DNA of 64,000 nt from Farysia itapuensis (taxonomy: Eukaryota; Basidiomycota; Ustilaginomycetes; Ustilaginales; Ustilaginaceae). Position 1 is the stretch's first letter, and each line of letters begins with the position of its first letter. Location of the stretch: positions 62,001 through 126,000 of the forward strand of contig JALBYC010000002.1 in NCBI GenBank assembly GCA_023212645.1, written 5' to 3'. The notes beneath the pieces were generated by a model that did not search any database, was not told where the DNA came from, and worked only from the letters and a program-made list of their open reading frames with translations. The position numbers and the translations under genes were made by a program. Positions 30,757-41,237 of the stretch are shown here, in pieces.

Positions 30757-32514
30757 ATGTCTTCCACTTTTCTGCCCACCAACTCGGTGGTCAACACCTA
30801 CGGTTCCTCCTCTGCCGCCGAACCTGGCTCCTCGAATCCTTCCGGCGAGCCTCTGTTCGCACCCATCTCCAACTCTTCCAACCCAAATCCGTCCCGAGTA
30901 TGCTACTTTTTCGACTCAGATATTGGCAACTATCACTATGGACCGGGACATCCGATGAAGCCTACACGTATCCGAATGTGTCATTCTCTCGTCATGAACT
31001 ATGGCCTGTACAAACGCATGGAAATCTTCCGCGCCAAACCGGCTACGAAACGCGAAATGTCGCAGTTTCACACAGACGAGTATGTCGAGTTCTTGAACCG
31101 GGTCACACCGGACAATGTCGACAGCTTTGTACGTGAACAGGCAAAGTTCAACGTCGGCGACGACTGTCCTGTGTTTGACGGCCTGTTCGAGTACTGTTCC
31201 ATTTCTGCTGGAGGAAGTATGGAAGGCGCTGCACGACTGTCGCGCGACAAGTGTGATATTGCGATCAATTGGGCTGGAGGTCTACATCATGCAAAGAAGG
31301 GCGAAGCGAGCGGATTCTGCTACATTAATGATATCGTACTTGGCATTCTCGAGCTGTTGCGCTATCATCCGCGCGTGCTCTACATCGATATTGACGTACA
31401 TCACGGCGACGGTGTCGAAGAAGCTTTCTACACCACGGACCGAGTCATGACGGCTTCTTTCCACAAATACGGCGAATTCTTCCCCGGAACCGGCGAGCTG
31501 CGCGACATTGGAATTGGCAAGGGTAAGATGTACTCTTGCAACTTCCCTCTGCGCGATGGCATCACCGACGAGAGCTACAAAAGTGTATTCGAACCCGTCA
31601 TATCGCAGATCATGGAGCATTATCGCCCTTCGGCCGTCGTACTTCAATGCGGTAGCGACTCTCTCGCCGGCGATAAGCTCGGATGCTTCAACCTGTCGAT
31701 GCGTGGGCATGCCAACTGTGTCGAGTTCGTGAAATCTTTCGGACTGCCATTGCTCTTGCTCGGTGGAGGTGGATATACGATGCGCAATGTGTCCCGCGCC
31801 TGGGCTTTCGAAACGGGCCTCGCTGCAGGCCAGGAACTCAACCCGCAAATCCCGGTGAATGAGTACTACGAGTACTTTGGTCCCGACTACCGTCTCGACG
31901 TTCGACCCAACAACATGGAGGACAGCAATACGCGCGAGTATCTGGAGAAAATCAAGATCCAAGTGTTTGAAAATCTGCGTCAGACGGCGCATGCTCCCTC
32001 GGTGCAGGGACAGGTAGAGCCGCGCAGTATTTCGGAGCAACTGCATCTGCAGAATCTCGAGAATGGCGACGGAGCGTCCTACGGTGCGGGAGCGATGGAT
32101 CTAGCCGACAAGAATGGGTTGCAGGCTCTCGAAGACGACCACCCTGATCAACGCGTCGTTGACACGCAACCGTTCATCGACCACACCCGCAACGGTGATG
32201 ACGGCTTGGACCGTGAACCCAACGCCAATCCAAACCGCGTAACTGACGACAACGACATTAACCCGCGCGGCAGTAGCAGACCTTCAATTCTCGACTCCCA
32301 CGTCCCAACACCTGACGATGCAGTCGATGAATCCATCGAACAAGCAGACATTGCCAAGCAGAACGCAAAACTCCTCCCACCACCAACAGCAGCACCAGCT
32401 CCAACTCCTGCCTCACCCACTGCCGGTGACATTTTACCCCCGCCCGCCCAAGCCAAAACACTCCCTACCTCCCCACCACCACCCCCGACAACACAGATGG
32501 ACATCGACCCCTGA
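30757..32514 (+). CDS. RPD3: Class I histone deacetylase (Rpd3/HDAC1 type)
   Basis: 585 residues, intronless. The catalytic domain spans about 48-360 and aligns throughout with Rpd3/HDAC1: [15 protein letters not shown], active-site [19 protein letters not shown], zinc-ligand region [16 protein letters not shown], the [12 protein letters not shown] loop, and [17 protein letters not shown] with the catalytic Tyr. The enzyme removes acetyl groups from lysines of histone tails and works in Sin3-type corepressors. The C-terminal 200 residues are acidic and Pro-rich, ending in a run of Pro/Thr, and are likely disordered. The 48-residue N-terminal extension is Ser/Asn-rich. Conserved positions favour Rpd3 over Hos2. 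The class I deacetylase in U. maydis is called Hda1, so names may differ between annotations. Confidence 0.96.
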   Translation: MSSTFLPTNSVVNTYGSSSAAEPGSSNPSGEPLFAPISNSSNPNPSRVCYFFDSDIGNYHYGPGHPMKPTRIRMCHSLVMNYGLYKRMEIFRAKPATKREMSQFHTDEYVEFLNRVTPDNVDSFVREQAKFNVGDDCPVFDGLFEYCSISAGGSMEGAARLSRDKCDIAINWAGGLHHAKKGEASGFCYINDIVLGILELLRYHPRVLYIDIDVHHGDGVEEAFYTTDRVMTASFHKYGEFFPGTGELRDIGIGKGKMYSCNFPLRDGITDESYKSVFEPVISQIMEHYRPSAVVLQCGSDSLAGDKLGCFNLSMRGHANCVEFVKSFGLPLLLLGGGGYTMRNVSRAWAFETGLAAGQELNPQIPVNEYYEYFGPDYRLDVRPNNMEDSNTREYLEKIKIQVFENLRQTAHAPSVQGQVEPRSISEQLHLQNLENGDGASYGAGAMDLADKNGLQALEDDHPDQRVVDTQPFIDHTRNGDDGLDREPNANPNRVTDDNDINPRGSSRPSILDSHVPTPDDAVDESIEQADIAKQNAKLLPPPTAAPAPTPASPTAGDILPPPAQAKTLPTSPPPPPTTQMDIDP

Positions 32515-32640
32515 CCCTCCCCTGTTTCTCACTAGACGCTCTGTGTATCTTTTGGCAACATTGTTCGCGTTACATTGCACTGCATGACGAGTGGAGGAAA
32601 AGTGATGAACCCTGAGGTGAACGCGCACAGCGCATGCTCT

Positions 32641-35600
32641 CTAGGCTCGCTTTTTCGCGCCCTTCTTGACAACTTTGAATCCGGACGAGGCGGCGTCTGA
32701 GCCGGGAATGACTGTGGGTAGATTGCCGGACGCGGCTCGCGAAGCTGGCTGTGATCTGAGCTCCGACGAGGGACGTGTGCTTGCATTCCAGCCCTTTGCA
32801 GCGGCAGGCGCACGACCCTGCACATCCATCTTGCGCTTGCTGACAAAGTCACTCGCAAAACGACGGCCGTCCAGGGTACTGCTGTTGGCATACACCGATT
32901 CGGCAATGATCTCCATCATGTCCGGCGATGGGTCGAGCGGGAACTCCAGCAGCATCTCGATAAAGTCCTCTGCCTTGATCGTAAGACCCTTCATGTTCTC
33001 CTCGAGATATTTGAGGAACTCAGGCGACGGCGCGTTCGGGTCGTTGGCGAAAGAGCGCGAACGCAGCGAAGACACAGGTGCAGGCTGCGAAGCAGCGACC
33101 GTGCCGTTAGATGCAGCAGGAGTCTTGGCGCCGACAACGCTCCATGCACTGCCACTGCCAGATGTAGCCATCGATGCGGGCACATTGTTCGAGCTTGCGA
33201 CGCGAGGAATGGTCGAGAGAGTGGGTCGCACTGCGGCAGGTGCAGGGCTGACACTTGCCAGATTCGTGCTAGAAGCACTTGAAGCTGGGAGCGTCGGCTT
33301 CCCACTGCTTCCAACGACTGACCAGCCGCTTCCGCCACTGACGGTAGGCGTGGCATGAATGGGGCTCGAGACACTGCGGCTGGCTGAATCAGCGTACGCT
33401 TTTCGCATCGCAGCTGCTTGAGCTGTTTGCTGGGCCTTGATCTTATCTGCTCGCTTTTTTTCCTCTTCCTGGATCTCCATCAACGTCTTCTTCGGTGTCG
33501 TCTTGCCAGCGTTCCAAGCGGGCGCTGTGGAAGTGACAGCGTTGGAGTCATTTCCAGCGACAGTGACTTTGGATGCGGGCGCTGAGGCCAGGCCCCAGCT
33601 CAGATTCGTAGGCAGATCTTCATTCGCTGAAGGCGAAGCGGCCATTCGAGCGCGTGCGGCGGCCTTTTCGGCGGCCCGTTTAGCCTCGGCTCTCCTGGCT
33701 TCGGCTTGCTGGATCTCCCGAAGGGTTGGTCCGCCTGACGTGGTACTAGCAGAGTCATCTTTGGCTGCCCAAGGTGCCATCTTACTCGCAGAGGGAGACG
33801 GAGCACTGGGGCCAACTGCATCGTGCAGCCAATTTGAGAGAAGCGTTTGATTCGATGGGGCAGAAACTTCCTGATCTCGTCCTCGCCTGAATTGCTCCGA
33901 CGAGACGACGCGAACATTGCCCGTCTGTCGATTAGCCGCTGCAGCAGATCGCTGTTCGCCACTTTCGGGCACATTTCGACTGGTGTCCTGGCTCTGACGT
34001 GGTAAAGCCGAACGTTGCTCTCGTCTCGAGTCCTTGCTTTTCGACGGCAGCGAATATTCGGGCATATCAGACAATTCCGGCTCAGATGCAAACTCTACTG
34101 CCGTAGGACTCTGAGGCCACAGTTCTTCGGGTCGTGGTTCAGTCGCGCTTACCTGCTGTGGCGAATCTGCTGTCGGCACTGAGCTGATCGGTTCCAACGC
34201 ACTGACAGGGGTAGTAAGCTGTTCGTGTTGTTTATCCTTCTTACCTGTCCTGGTAGGGGTGGATATATTCGCTACAAAGCTTGTCTGAGTTGTCTCCTCA
34301 CTTGCCTGTTCTGTGTGGCCAGAGAAGACATTCTCGGGATGTGCCTGCTGTTCTTCGGAGGCTTGCTCCAAGCTCGGCGCATTGGCCTGAACGTATATCG
34401 AAGGTGACTGAGCCCTACGGGGGGTGCCAATGGGAGCGGCGCTATGGTCGTTGCTGAGACTGCTTTCCATCGACTCGCTGGCTTGATGGCTCGAAGCATC
34501 GGGAGCAGTTTGACTGTAGGACCAAGGAACCTGTTGATGCGCTTGGTGCTGTTGCTGCTCTTGGAATTGCTGCTCCTGCTGATGCTGTTGACGGAGTAAG
34601 AGATCGTGGTGATTCTGACTCTGCTGCTGTGGGTGATGTTGATCGGTCCATTGATGTTGAGCGGCACCACCATAGCCCATGTTCTGCTGTGCATCCCGAG
34701 AGTTCGGCGACGTTATATGCGCAGCGGAATTAGCCTTGTTGACCCACGGGCTACCAGAGTGGTCAAAGGCAGCTCGTTGAGTGAAAGCATCGTAGGCAGG
34801 CCGATCTGCTGCACGAGGGCTGTCATGAGAAGCAAAGCCAGCGGAGTCAAAGTGATTGAGAGTCGAGTGAGGTAAACCCCAGCTAGCAGACTGCGGACCA
34901 GCGTCTCCGCCTGCAGTCCATTCGGATCTTCCACCAAGACCGGTGCCAAAAAGATCATGTTGGCCGAGACCACGCGTTCCCGCATGCCTTTGCTCAAGCA
35001 GTTCACGCTCCCGGAGTAGAGCAGAGAGATCCTCTTGTGTTCGTAGGCGTCCGTCAAAGCCACCCATACCCGTGAAAGGATCAGGTCTGCCAAAAGGAGA
35101 CAACGTTTGACTGGTGGTGGCGTTGTGGTAGAGGCTACTGGGGTTGAATTGCGCAGACCACTGTTGGTGGCGAGCATGTCCGGACCACGACTCATCGGAA
35201 GTGAGACGATCCTGGTCGGTGACACCGCTGCCGCTGCGTGGCATATTGTTGAAGCTTGGAGTGCGAGTATCGGGATTATGAAGCCACTCCGACGGAGGGA
35301 TCAAGAAAGGCTGCAGAGCATTACCGATAGCAGCAACAGTCTGAGCTAGTGGCCAAAACTCAGCGTCAGTCTGTCTCTTGATGAGCAAGTCATCCGCAAA
35401 GTACCTCTGAGAGTACCAGTCCTGCATCATCAGTCCGTTGAAGGGGCCTTGGACGTTGCCTTGCATGTCACGGTATAGCCAAAAGGTAGATTCTGGCGAC
35501 CAGGGAATTGCGTTGTAAGGTTGATGGCGCGCACCGATACTATACTGTTGATCGTCATGACGGTTGTTGTTCGCTTCGTGCTGAAGAGTGTGGGCTGAGG

Positions 35601-37083
35601 GGAAGTTTGGACTGTCCTCTTCGTCGAGCTTCAGGGAACCCAGAACGGAAGAGGCCTGTTGAGCGAGGTCATAATCGTGATTATGGGATGATTGGATTTT
35701 GTTGGGCGTTTCGTCTCGTTCATCGAGAGTGGCAGATAGAGGGCCGGCCGCTTCAGCTTCAGTCTTTCCTGACAGGGACTTTAGCGAGTCTGGATCGTTA
35801 GATTGATGCAACGATTTGGCTTGACTGATTTGGCGTTCTCTTCGGCGGTCGAGACCCGATGATCTACCGAAGCCGATGCTGCCGTCCGATGGAGGTCCGA
35901 TAGGTCCCTCTCCCGGCATTCGGTCCTTGTTTCGCGCAAAGCGAGCAGAGATACTGAGGCCATCGGGGTTTCCAGTTGGCACAATAGGACGAGAAACACC
36001 ATCGGAATCAGTAGCACTGGAGCTGAGAGATTCCGAAATTTGTCCGGTTCTGGTACGTGCGCGATTAGAGCTGAAGGCATCCGAGTGGGCGTGGCTAGAG
36101 CCCATCGAGTTGGAAGACCGAGACCAGATACCACCATTGTTGTCGTCGTTGCTTGCACGTGCGGTGCGTGGGCCCTCGTTGCTCTCCATTCTGGAACGCG
36201 AAGTAGGGCCAACACCCGAAAGAACGCCGCCTTGTATGCCTCCAAAGCGATCACGGGACATGCTGGGAGAAAGGGGACGGGTGGTGTTTGAGGCGGCAGC
36301 AGCAGTAGCGTGAGACGCCAAAGCGCTATTGGAGCCACGTTGGAAAAGACCTGGACGTTCTCGATCAGATCGCTCCCAGTTGAAAGCGCCTGTGTTGCCA
36401 AAGCCGCCGCCAGCCGATCCGCCTGAGGAGGAGCGGGCGTTCAGGCCTCGTGGCTCATTGGCCGAACCAAGACTGGGAGACAAGGGAGCCCCACTGCCAA
36501 CGCCGCCTGCAACAAAGTCAGAGAAGCCAGAGGGACGTCGCTCAGATCCAGCCTTTCTGCGAGAGGTGCTTGACGAGCGCTCTGGTCCAGAGCCTGGGTC
36601 GATCGAGTCTTGCTCTGCAGTTGACGGTTTGGTAAGTCGATCAGAACTATATAGACTTAAAAGTTTCTCACGAGAGTATTTGTCCTTGGCCAAAGCTCCG
36701 TTGGCAAAGAGACCAGCAGAAGCCTCACCGTCAGCGTTGCCCATGTTGGCATTGCTGGGCGAAGAATCATGTCCGTTGCGCTCGCTCTGAGCCGTTGCCG
36801 CAGCAGCCGCGGCCGCAAATGAGAAAGCGCCCGGAGAGCTTGCTACAAGTGGGCTGGCTACTGGTGCAGGACCGGAAGAGCTCCCGCCGTTGCGCTTGGC
36901 TCCTGCAGCGATTGTGTAGTCTAGCTTTGAGCCATTACTGCCGCTAACAGGAGTAGGCTGACCTGAACCTGGACTGGTGGCTGCACTTGGCGAAGTTGAC
37001 GACTCCTTGGACGCACCGGCGCCTGACTTGCTGGCAGGTGCCTTGCGCATCCATTCAGGACCGAATTGCATAGAGGTAGCCAT
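32641..37083 (-). CDS. GYF-domain protein (Smy2/GIGYF-like)
   Basis: 1480 residues from the first ATG at 37083; the frame is open to 37350 but without ATG. The protein starts with MQFGPEWMRK, common to fungal GYF proteins. A Ser/Gly-rich disordered half follows, then one GYF domain at about 528-580 (FWLYRDMQGNVQGPFNG, then DWYSQRYFADDLL). GYF domains bind Pro-rich PPGF/PPGL ligands. Relatives Smy2/Syh1 and GIGYF act in translational repression, mRNA decay and ER-Golgi traffic. A Gln/His-rich tract lies at about 820-865. An AEAKRAAEKAAARARM-type coiled-coil region comes later, and the C-terminal 170 residues include a conserved helical block (EFLKYLEENMKGLTIKAEDF). Oddity: the signature Gly of W-x3-GYF is Arg (RYF). 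Family is sure; the precise process is inferred. Confidence 0.85.
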   Translation of the reverse strand: MATSMQFGPEWMRKAPASKSGAGASKESSTSPSAATSPGSGQPTPVSGSNGSKLDYTIAAGAKRNGGSSSGPAPVASPLVASSPGAFSFAAAAAAATAQSERNGHDSSPSNANMGNADGEASAGLFANGALAKDKYSREKLLSLYSSDRLTKPSTAEQDSIDPGSGPERSSSTSRRKAGSERRPSGFSDFVAGGVGSGAPLSPSLGSANEPRGLNARSSSGGSAGGGFGNTGAFNWERSDRERPGLFQRGSNSALASHATAAAASNTTRPLSPSMSRDRFGGIQGGVLSGVGPTSRSRMESNEGPRTARASNDDNNGGIWSRSSNSMGSSHAHSDAFSSNRARTRTGQISESLSSSATDSDGVSRPIVPTGNPDGLSISARFARNKDRMPGEGPIGPPSDGSIGFGRSSGLDRRRERQISQAKSLHQSNDPDSLKSLSGKTEAEAAGPLSATLDERDETPNKIQSSHNHDYDLAQQASSVLGSLKLDEEDSPNFPSAHTLQHEANNNRHDDQQYSIGARHQPYNAIPWSPESTFWLYRDMQGNVQGPFNGLMMQDWYSQRYFADDLLIKRQTDAEFWPLAQTVAAIGNALQPFLIPPSEWLHNPDTRTPSFNNMPRSGSGVTDQDRLTSDESWSGHARHQQWSAQFNPSSLYHNATTSQTLSPFGRPDPFTGMGGFDGRLRTQEDLSALLRERELLEQRHAGTRGLGQHDLFGTGLGGRSEWTAGGDAGPQSASWGLPHSTLNHFDSAGFASHDSPRAADRPAYDAFTQRAAFDHSGSPWVNKANSAAHITSPNSRDAQQNMGYGGAAQHQWTDQHHPQQQSQNHHDLLLRQQHQQEQQFQEQQQHQAHQQVPWSYSQTAPDASSHQASESMESSLSNDHSAAPIGTPRRAQSPSIYVQANAPSLEQASEEQQAHPENVFSGHTEQASEETTQTSFVANISTPTRTGKKDKQHEQLTTPVSALEPISSVPTADSPQQVSATEPRPEELWPQSPTAVEFASEPELSDMPEYSLPSKSKDSRREQRSALPRQSQDTSRNVPESGEQRSAAAANRQTGNVRVVSSEQFRRGRDQEVSAPSNQTLLSNWLHDAVGPSAPSPSASKMAPWAAKDDSASTTSGGPTLREIQQAEARRAEAKRAAEKAAARARMAASPSANEDLPTNLSWGLASAPASKVTVAGNDSNAVTSTAPAWNAGKTTPKKTLMEIQEEEKKRADKIKAQQTAQAAAMRKAYADSASRSVSSPIHATPTVSGGSGWSVVGSSGKPTLPASSASSTNLASVSPAPAAVRPTLSTIPRVASSNNVPASMATSGSGSAWSVVGAKTPAASNGTVAASQPAPVSSLRSRSFANDPNAPSPEFLKYLEENMKGLTIKAEDFIEMLLEFPLDPSPDMMEIIAESVYANSSTLDGRRFASDFVSKRKMDVQGRAPAAAKGWNASTRPSSELRSQPASRAASGNLPTVIPGSDAASSGFKVVKKGAKKRA

Positions 37084-37873
37084 CTTTGACTGGAACAAGT
37101 TGAGCAAAGGGGAGACGATGTTATGCTGCTGATGTCTGAGGACAGGCTTTTGCACGACAAAAGTGATCGGTCGAATGAGAAGATGAAGAGCTGACGGTGG
37201 AACGGAAAATGCTGGCGAGTAAGGCAGGAAGATGTATGTGGATATGCTTTGAGGATGGAGAGGAAGAGATACTGAAGGAGCGAATGGGTTTGGTTTGAAG
37301 GAACGCCTGCTCCTCGAGTTGCTAGATGTGTTGGTGTTGTAGGAGAACAAGGAAGCTGTTTTGTACCGTTGCTAGCCAATGAAGAAGTCAATGCCTTTTT
37401 TTTAGCGATGGCTTGGCTCGTGACACCCTTTTGTCCTTAATTTTTTCTTTCTTCCAGGCCAACGCAACTCTTCAATTATCGGCTCACGTCACTCCTTTTG
37501 TACATGGCTTGCTTATGGACAGTGTGACAGACTCCCGTCTGCTTCCTTACAAGTCACCTGCGAGTGTCAACGGGATCCTCTGATGCACGACATCACCGCA
37601 CAATCATTTCTTGACTAAATTATGTTAGATTCGTTTGTGTAATGGCGATCACCTTTATGGCAGTATCACCCTGTCTAGAACTCTATTGGCGGTGGGGCCA
37701 AAGAAGTGGCAGAGACCGTTACCAGACGGAGGCTCACGTCGTCGTCTTGGGCGCTTCAGCATCTGTGAAGATTAAAAAAAAAAGCGGTGATGAATTCAGT
37801 AAACGCGTGGTCTAAGTAAAGGTACACTGGATGCAAACCGACGACAGGTTGCAGAGGAGAGCTGGCTAAGATA
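37084..37873. other. Intergenic GYF gene-MDJ1
   Basis: 790 bp upstream of the GYF start and downstream of the MDJ1 stop site. The first ~270 bp are open in the GYF frame but lack an ATG, so they are likely 5' UTR. An A10 run lies near 37774-37783. No gene is visible. Confidence 0.5.
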
Positions 37874-39658
37874 CTACTTGGAAGAGCCCGTCATCCAATT
37901 TAAGGCCTTGCCCAGTATTCCCTGTTTCTCTGAAGATGACGGGCTGGAGTCTTTCGACGTGGACTCTGTCTGAGTCTTCTTTATTGCGCCTGTAGCAGCA
38001 CTGTCTCCCCCTCGTACTGTGTCTTGAGCTGCACGCGTACTCTCGTCATCTCGGGACGAGGGATGTATTGTGAACCTACCCTTCTTTGCTGGTTTCGCTT
38101 GAGCTTCAGTTTTCGTCTGATTGGTGGTTTTGCGTTGATCATCCTTTGTTGTCTGATCTGTTGCTTTTGTCGGCTGCTCCTTGGCTGGTGCTGCTGTCTT
38201 CGATGCACCATTGTCGGTAGAGTTGGTGGAGGCCGTCGAACCGGCGGTGCGCGTAGAGTTTGCAGTCTTGCCTTCAACCTCGTCAGCGTACATCTGCAGC
38301 AGCTCGCGCTGCTTCTTGGTCAGATTTCGAGGCATGGCAACCTCAAATTGCACCACGAGATCGCCTATCTGGCCACGACGAGTCGGAGACGGGACTCCAC
38401 GTCCTTGCAGGAGCATCTCCTCTCCAATCTGCGTGCCAGCTGGCACACGCACCTCGACAGGACCATCCAAAGTATGCACGCGAACCTTGCCTCCCAAAAC
38501 AGCGGTGTGGAACGGAATAACGGCAGGATAGAAGAGAGTCGATCCTTGACGTCGCCAAATCTTGCTAGGCGCCACGTTGATACGCACGTATAGTGCACCG
38601 GGTGTCCCGGCTCCAGACATCGGTACGTCGCCGAATCCATCTTTACGAATACGGAAGCCGCTTTCGACACCTGCCGGCAGATCGATTTCTACTTCACGAC
38701 GCCCGCGAACCCGTCCGAGACCATCGCAGCTCTTGCAGCTATCCTCGGCAGCCACCGTGGAGCCAGCCCCTCCACATGTTGTACAGGTGGTGGCCATCTG
38801 GAAACCGCTCTGGATGACAAACGTACGAGTGCCCGTGCCTTTGCACGTTGTGCAGGTGCTCTTCTTTGCACCGGTCTTAAGACCAGAGCCGGAACAAGTG
38901 CCGCAACGATCAATTGGGTTGATAACGACTCTCCGCTTGGCACCTTTGCATGCTTCTTCGAACGTCAAGTTGATACTTGTCTCTAGATCTTCACCTCGTG
39001 CTTCACCTGCGAATCCAGCGTCTCCGAATCCGGAACCTCTTTGGCCTTGTCGACCTCCGCCGAAAGCACCAAACATGCTCTCAAAGATGGACCCAGCATT
39101 GCCAGCATTTGCAAAGCCTCCAAAGTCTTGGAATCCCCCGAAGCCGCCTGCGCCAAAGGGAGAGGAGCCGCCGCCGCCAAATGGGTCAAAGCCGGGCTGC
39201 CCATCAGCGTTGCCGTAATTGTCATACGCCGCTCGCTTTTTCTCGTCGCTGAGAACGTCGTATGCGTTTTGGATCTCTACGAAACGTTCTTTGGCACCTT
39301 TCTCCTTATTAGTATCCGGGTGGTACTTTTTGGCTAGCTCGTAGTATGCTCGTTTGATGTCCTTTGCATTTGATTCTTTCTTGACGCCCAGTACACCATA
39401 TGGATCCTTAGGCGTTGCGAACAAGGGCCGTGACGTAGAGAAGGCGCGAGCTGCTGGAGGACAAGCGCAAGTCTGGCATCTCGACACGGCGAGACTCGGT
39501 CGAGAGACAGACACGAGTGTTCTAGATCCAGACGGCAGCGAGTCGGTACGGACAAAGCTGCTTGACCGAACCCTTTGACCCAGGCGAGCTGTGTTGCCAG
39601 CGCCCGGCGAGGCGAGTGGTAAAAGACTCACCGCGCTTCGAGTCGCTGAAGACTGCAT
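37874..39658 (-). CDS. MDJ1: Mitochondrial DnaJ (Hsp40) chaperone Mdj1
   Basis: 594 residues from ATG 39658 (the frame upstream lacks ATG). The first ~80 residues are Ser/Arg-rich with almost no acidic residues and include RAFSTSRPLFATPKDPYG, typical of a matrix-targeting presequence. The J domain (about 84-150) has the HPD tripeptide in KKYHPDTNKEKG. A Gly/Phe-rich linker (about 155-235) follows. Four CxxCxGxG zinc-binding repeats lie at about 250-315 (CGTCSGSG, CTTCKGTG, CTTCGGAG, CKSCDGLG), then the two beta-sandwich substrate domains. This is a type I Hsp40 that stimulates matrix Hsp70 (Ssc1) for folding of imported proteins. The C-terminal ~110 residues are a Ser/Thr/Lys-rich extension not found in bacterial DnaJ. 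Identification is secure. Confidence 0.94.
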   Translation of the reverse strand: MQSSATRSAVSLLPLASPGAGNTARLGQRVRSSSFVRTDSLPSGSRTLVSVSRPSLAVSRCQTCACPPAARAFSTSRPLFATPKDPYGVLGVKKESNAKDIKRAYYELAKKYHPDTNKEKGAKERFVEIQNAYDVLSDEKKRAAYDNYGNADGQPGFDPFGGGGSSPFGAGGFGGFQDFGGFANAGNAGSIFESMFGAFGGGRQGQRGSGFGDAGFAGEARGEDLETSINLTFEEACKGAKRRVVINPIDRCGTCSGSGLKTGAKKSTCTTCKGTGTRTFVIQSGFQMATTCTTCGGAGSTVAAEDSCKSCDGLGRVRGRREVEIDLPAGVESGFRIRKDGFGDVPMSGAGTPGALYVRINVAPSKIWRRQGSTLFYPAVIPFHTAVLGGKVRVHTLDGPVEVRVPAGTQIGEEMLLQGRGVPSPTRRGQIGDLVVQFEVAMPRNLTKKQRELLQMYADEVEGKTANSTRTAGSTASTNSTDNGASKTAAPAKEQPTKATDQTTKDDQRKTTNQTKTEAQAKPAKKGRFTIHPSSRDDESTRAAQDTVRGGDSAATGAIKKTQTESTSKDSSPSSSEKQGILGKALNWMTGSSK

Positions 39659-40068
39659 GCTGCTAGGTACGGTGAGCGACTGTGCTGGAACGTAGTGGTG
39701 GTCAAGAAGATCTGGCAAACCGCTTCAATTTCTCCGCCAAAAATTCTTCTTTTCTTTTTTTTGGTTCCGACTTTCAAGGCTTCTTGCCTCATCCACACGG
39801 GGTCTTGAGCTCAAAGGCCGCAAAGGCATCACAGATACACACAAGCCGTCTCACATGCGTCTGTGCAAAGTGACAGCAACCTACTCTGCACTTCATTTAC
39901 TTTAGCGTGGACAAAATGCAGGCTACAGAATGTTCGAGATCTTTCAAGACGTGGCTGAGCACCTCGAGTTTTCAAATTCCTCAAAAATCGAGCAAGCGAT
40001 CTCGCCCCGATCAGCCCGATGACCTATTTGATGAGATCGAGTCAATCACCATGACCATGATGCGGGAT
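39659..40068. other. Intergenic MDJ1-SDR
   Basis: 410 bp between the MDJ1 start and the SDR stop, both on the minus strand. It holds a T-rich run (about 39752-39763) and no recognisable gene. Confidence 0.5.
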
Positions 40069-41040
40069 TTAGGCGAAGTATGAGCCTAGCTTGTCCCAGA
40101 TTTTGTCGCGTACGCTCCTGTCCGAGACGGAGGCGCTGATGTTGTACTTGCTCAAGAAAGCACCGAGGTAGTTGGCAGTCCCAGTCTCCAGATACCGCTG
40201 TCCCTCGGGATGTGCAAGCACGTGGAAAGGTACCTCAGCATACCCTCCAGGACCAGGCTTATAGGCCACCAGTGGACCGAAAATCTTACTAGCTGAGACG
40301 AGTAAGGAGTTGTGACCCTGGTTACTGAGGGCGTCTGTCAAGATGAAGCCTGGGAAGGCATGACATATAGTGAGATTAGGGTTGCGTTCGGCCAGCGATT
40401 GGCATGCTGAGTCAAGAAGGGCGCTGTCCCGGGCACCTTTGCGGCTCATACCGATAAGGCCGCCCCACCATTTGCCCGCCTCCTTTGTCTTGACGAAATC
40501 GAGGTCATCGATGTCGACCGCTTTTTTTCCGCCTCCTGCCGGAAAGGCAACCATGAAGATGCCTCTCTTGACAACTTGTCGCTCGGTCAGGATCTTAGCC
40601 AGACCAACACGACTGACTACCTGCACCGCAAATTGCGAGTCGATACCATCGTCATTTGGCAGGATACTGCCGCGCGGTGGCCCACCTTGAGTCTCAATGA
40701 GGTAGTCGATTCCACCCTTTCCAGCTTTGTCGGCAATCTGGTTCGCAACTTTTGACACTCCAGCGGGGGACGAAAGATCTGCCAGGAAGAACTCATGCTG
40801 GCTTGCTGCATTGGAGGAGCCAGCTCGTCGTTGCGCTTCAGCTGAAGCTTTGTTGAGCTGTTCGAGAACAGCATTCGCCTTTTCCTCGTTGCGTCCGATT
40901 AGCCATACGCTGGCGCCTGCAAGAGCGAAGCGGAGGGCAATGCCTGCTCCTATGCCCTGAGTTCCGCCACTGATCAGCGCACGTTGGTCAGCGAGAGACA
41001 CGTCTGCATTTTTGGTCGCGAGCTGCTTGTAGTTGACCAT
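40069..41040 (-). CDS. Short-chain dehydrogenase/reductase-like protein
   Basis: 323 residues from ATG 41040; an in-frame ATG at 41166 would add 42 residues but lies within the promoter shared with the phosphatase gene. The N-terminus carries the Rossmann nucleotide-binding motif ISGGTQGIGAGIA (about 24-36) and WLIGRN, and later DLSSPAG and IETQGGPPRG (equivalents of NNAG). The usual catalytic YxxxK is not visible: the region after WWGGLIG reads MSRKGARDSALLDSACQSL before the ICHAFPGFILTDAL strand. This fits a fungal SDR subfamily with altered active site, in which a conserved Y is replaced. It should bind NAD(P)(H), but reaction and substrate are unknown. The gene is 197 bp from the divergent phosphatase start. 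Confidence 0.8.
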   Translation of the reverse strand: MVNYKQLATKNADVSLADQRALISGGTQGIGAGIALRFALAGASVWLIGRNEEKANAVLEQLNKASAEAQRRAGSSNAASQHEFFLADLSSPAGVSKVANQIADKAGKGGIDYLIETQGGPPRGSILPNDDGIDSQFAVQVVSRVGLAKILTERQVVKRGIFMVAFPAGGGKKAVDIDDLDFVKTKEAGKWWGGLIGMSRKGARDSALLDSACQSLAERNPNLTICHAFPGFILTDALSNQGHNSLLVSASKIFGPLVAYKPGPGGYAEVPFHVLAHPEGQRYLETGTANYLGAFLSKYNISASVSDRSVRDKIWDKLGSYFA

Positions 41041-41237
41041 CTGTGCTGTGATATCGAGGACAGAAGAATGGTCGCTGCAACATCTTTGGTCAGCCAAGAG
41101 CAGGCCGTGTGCTGCATGAACGTATGCATACCAAAGTGGAGGCATGCCCCAACCCCGATTTAGCATCAGATCAGATTTTGAGTTTCGAGATTGAAAGCTT
41201 CCTGCCTGGCATCTTGCTGATCTTCACATTCAACATC

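Noticed and set aside
41041..41166. Upstream ATG at 41166 for the SDR
   Set aside because: The added 42 residues lie before the Rossmann start in sequence shared with the phosphatase promoter, and do not resemble a targeting peptide.
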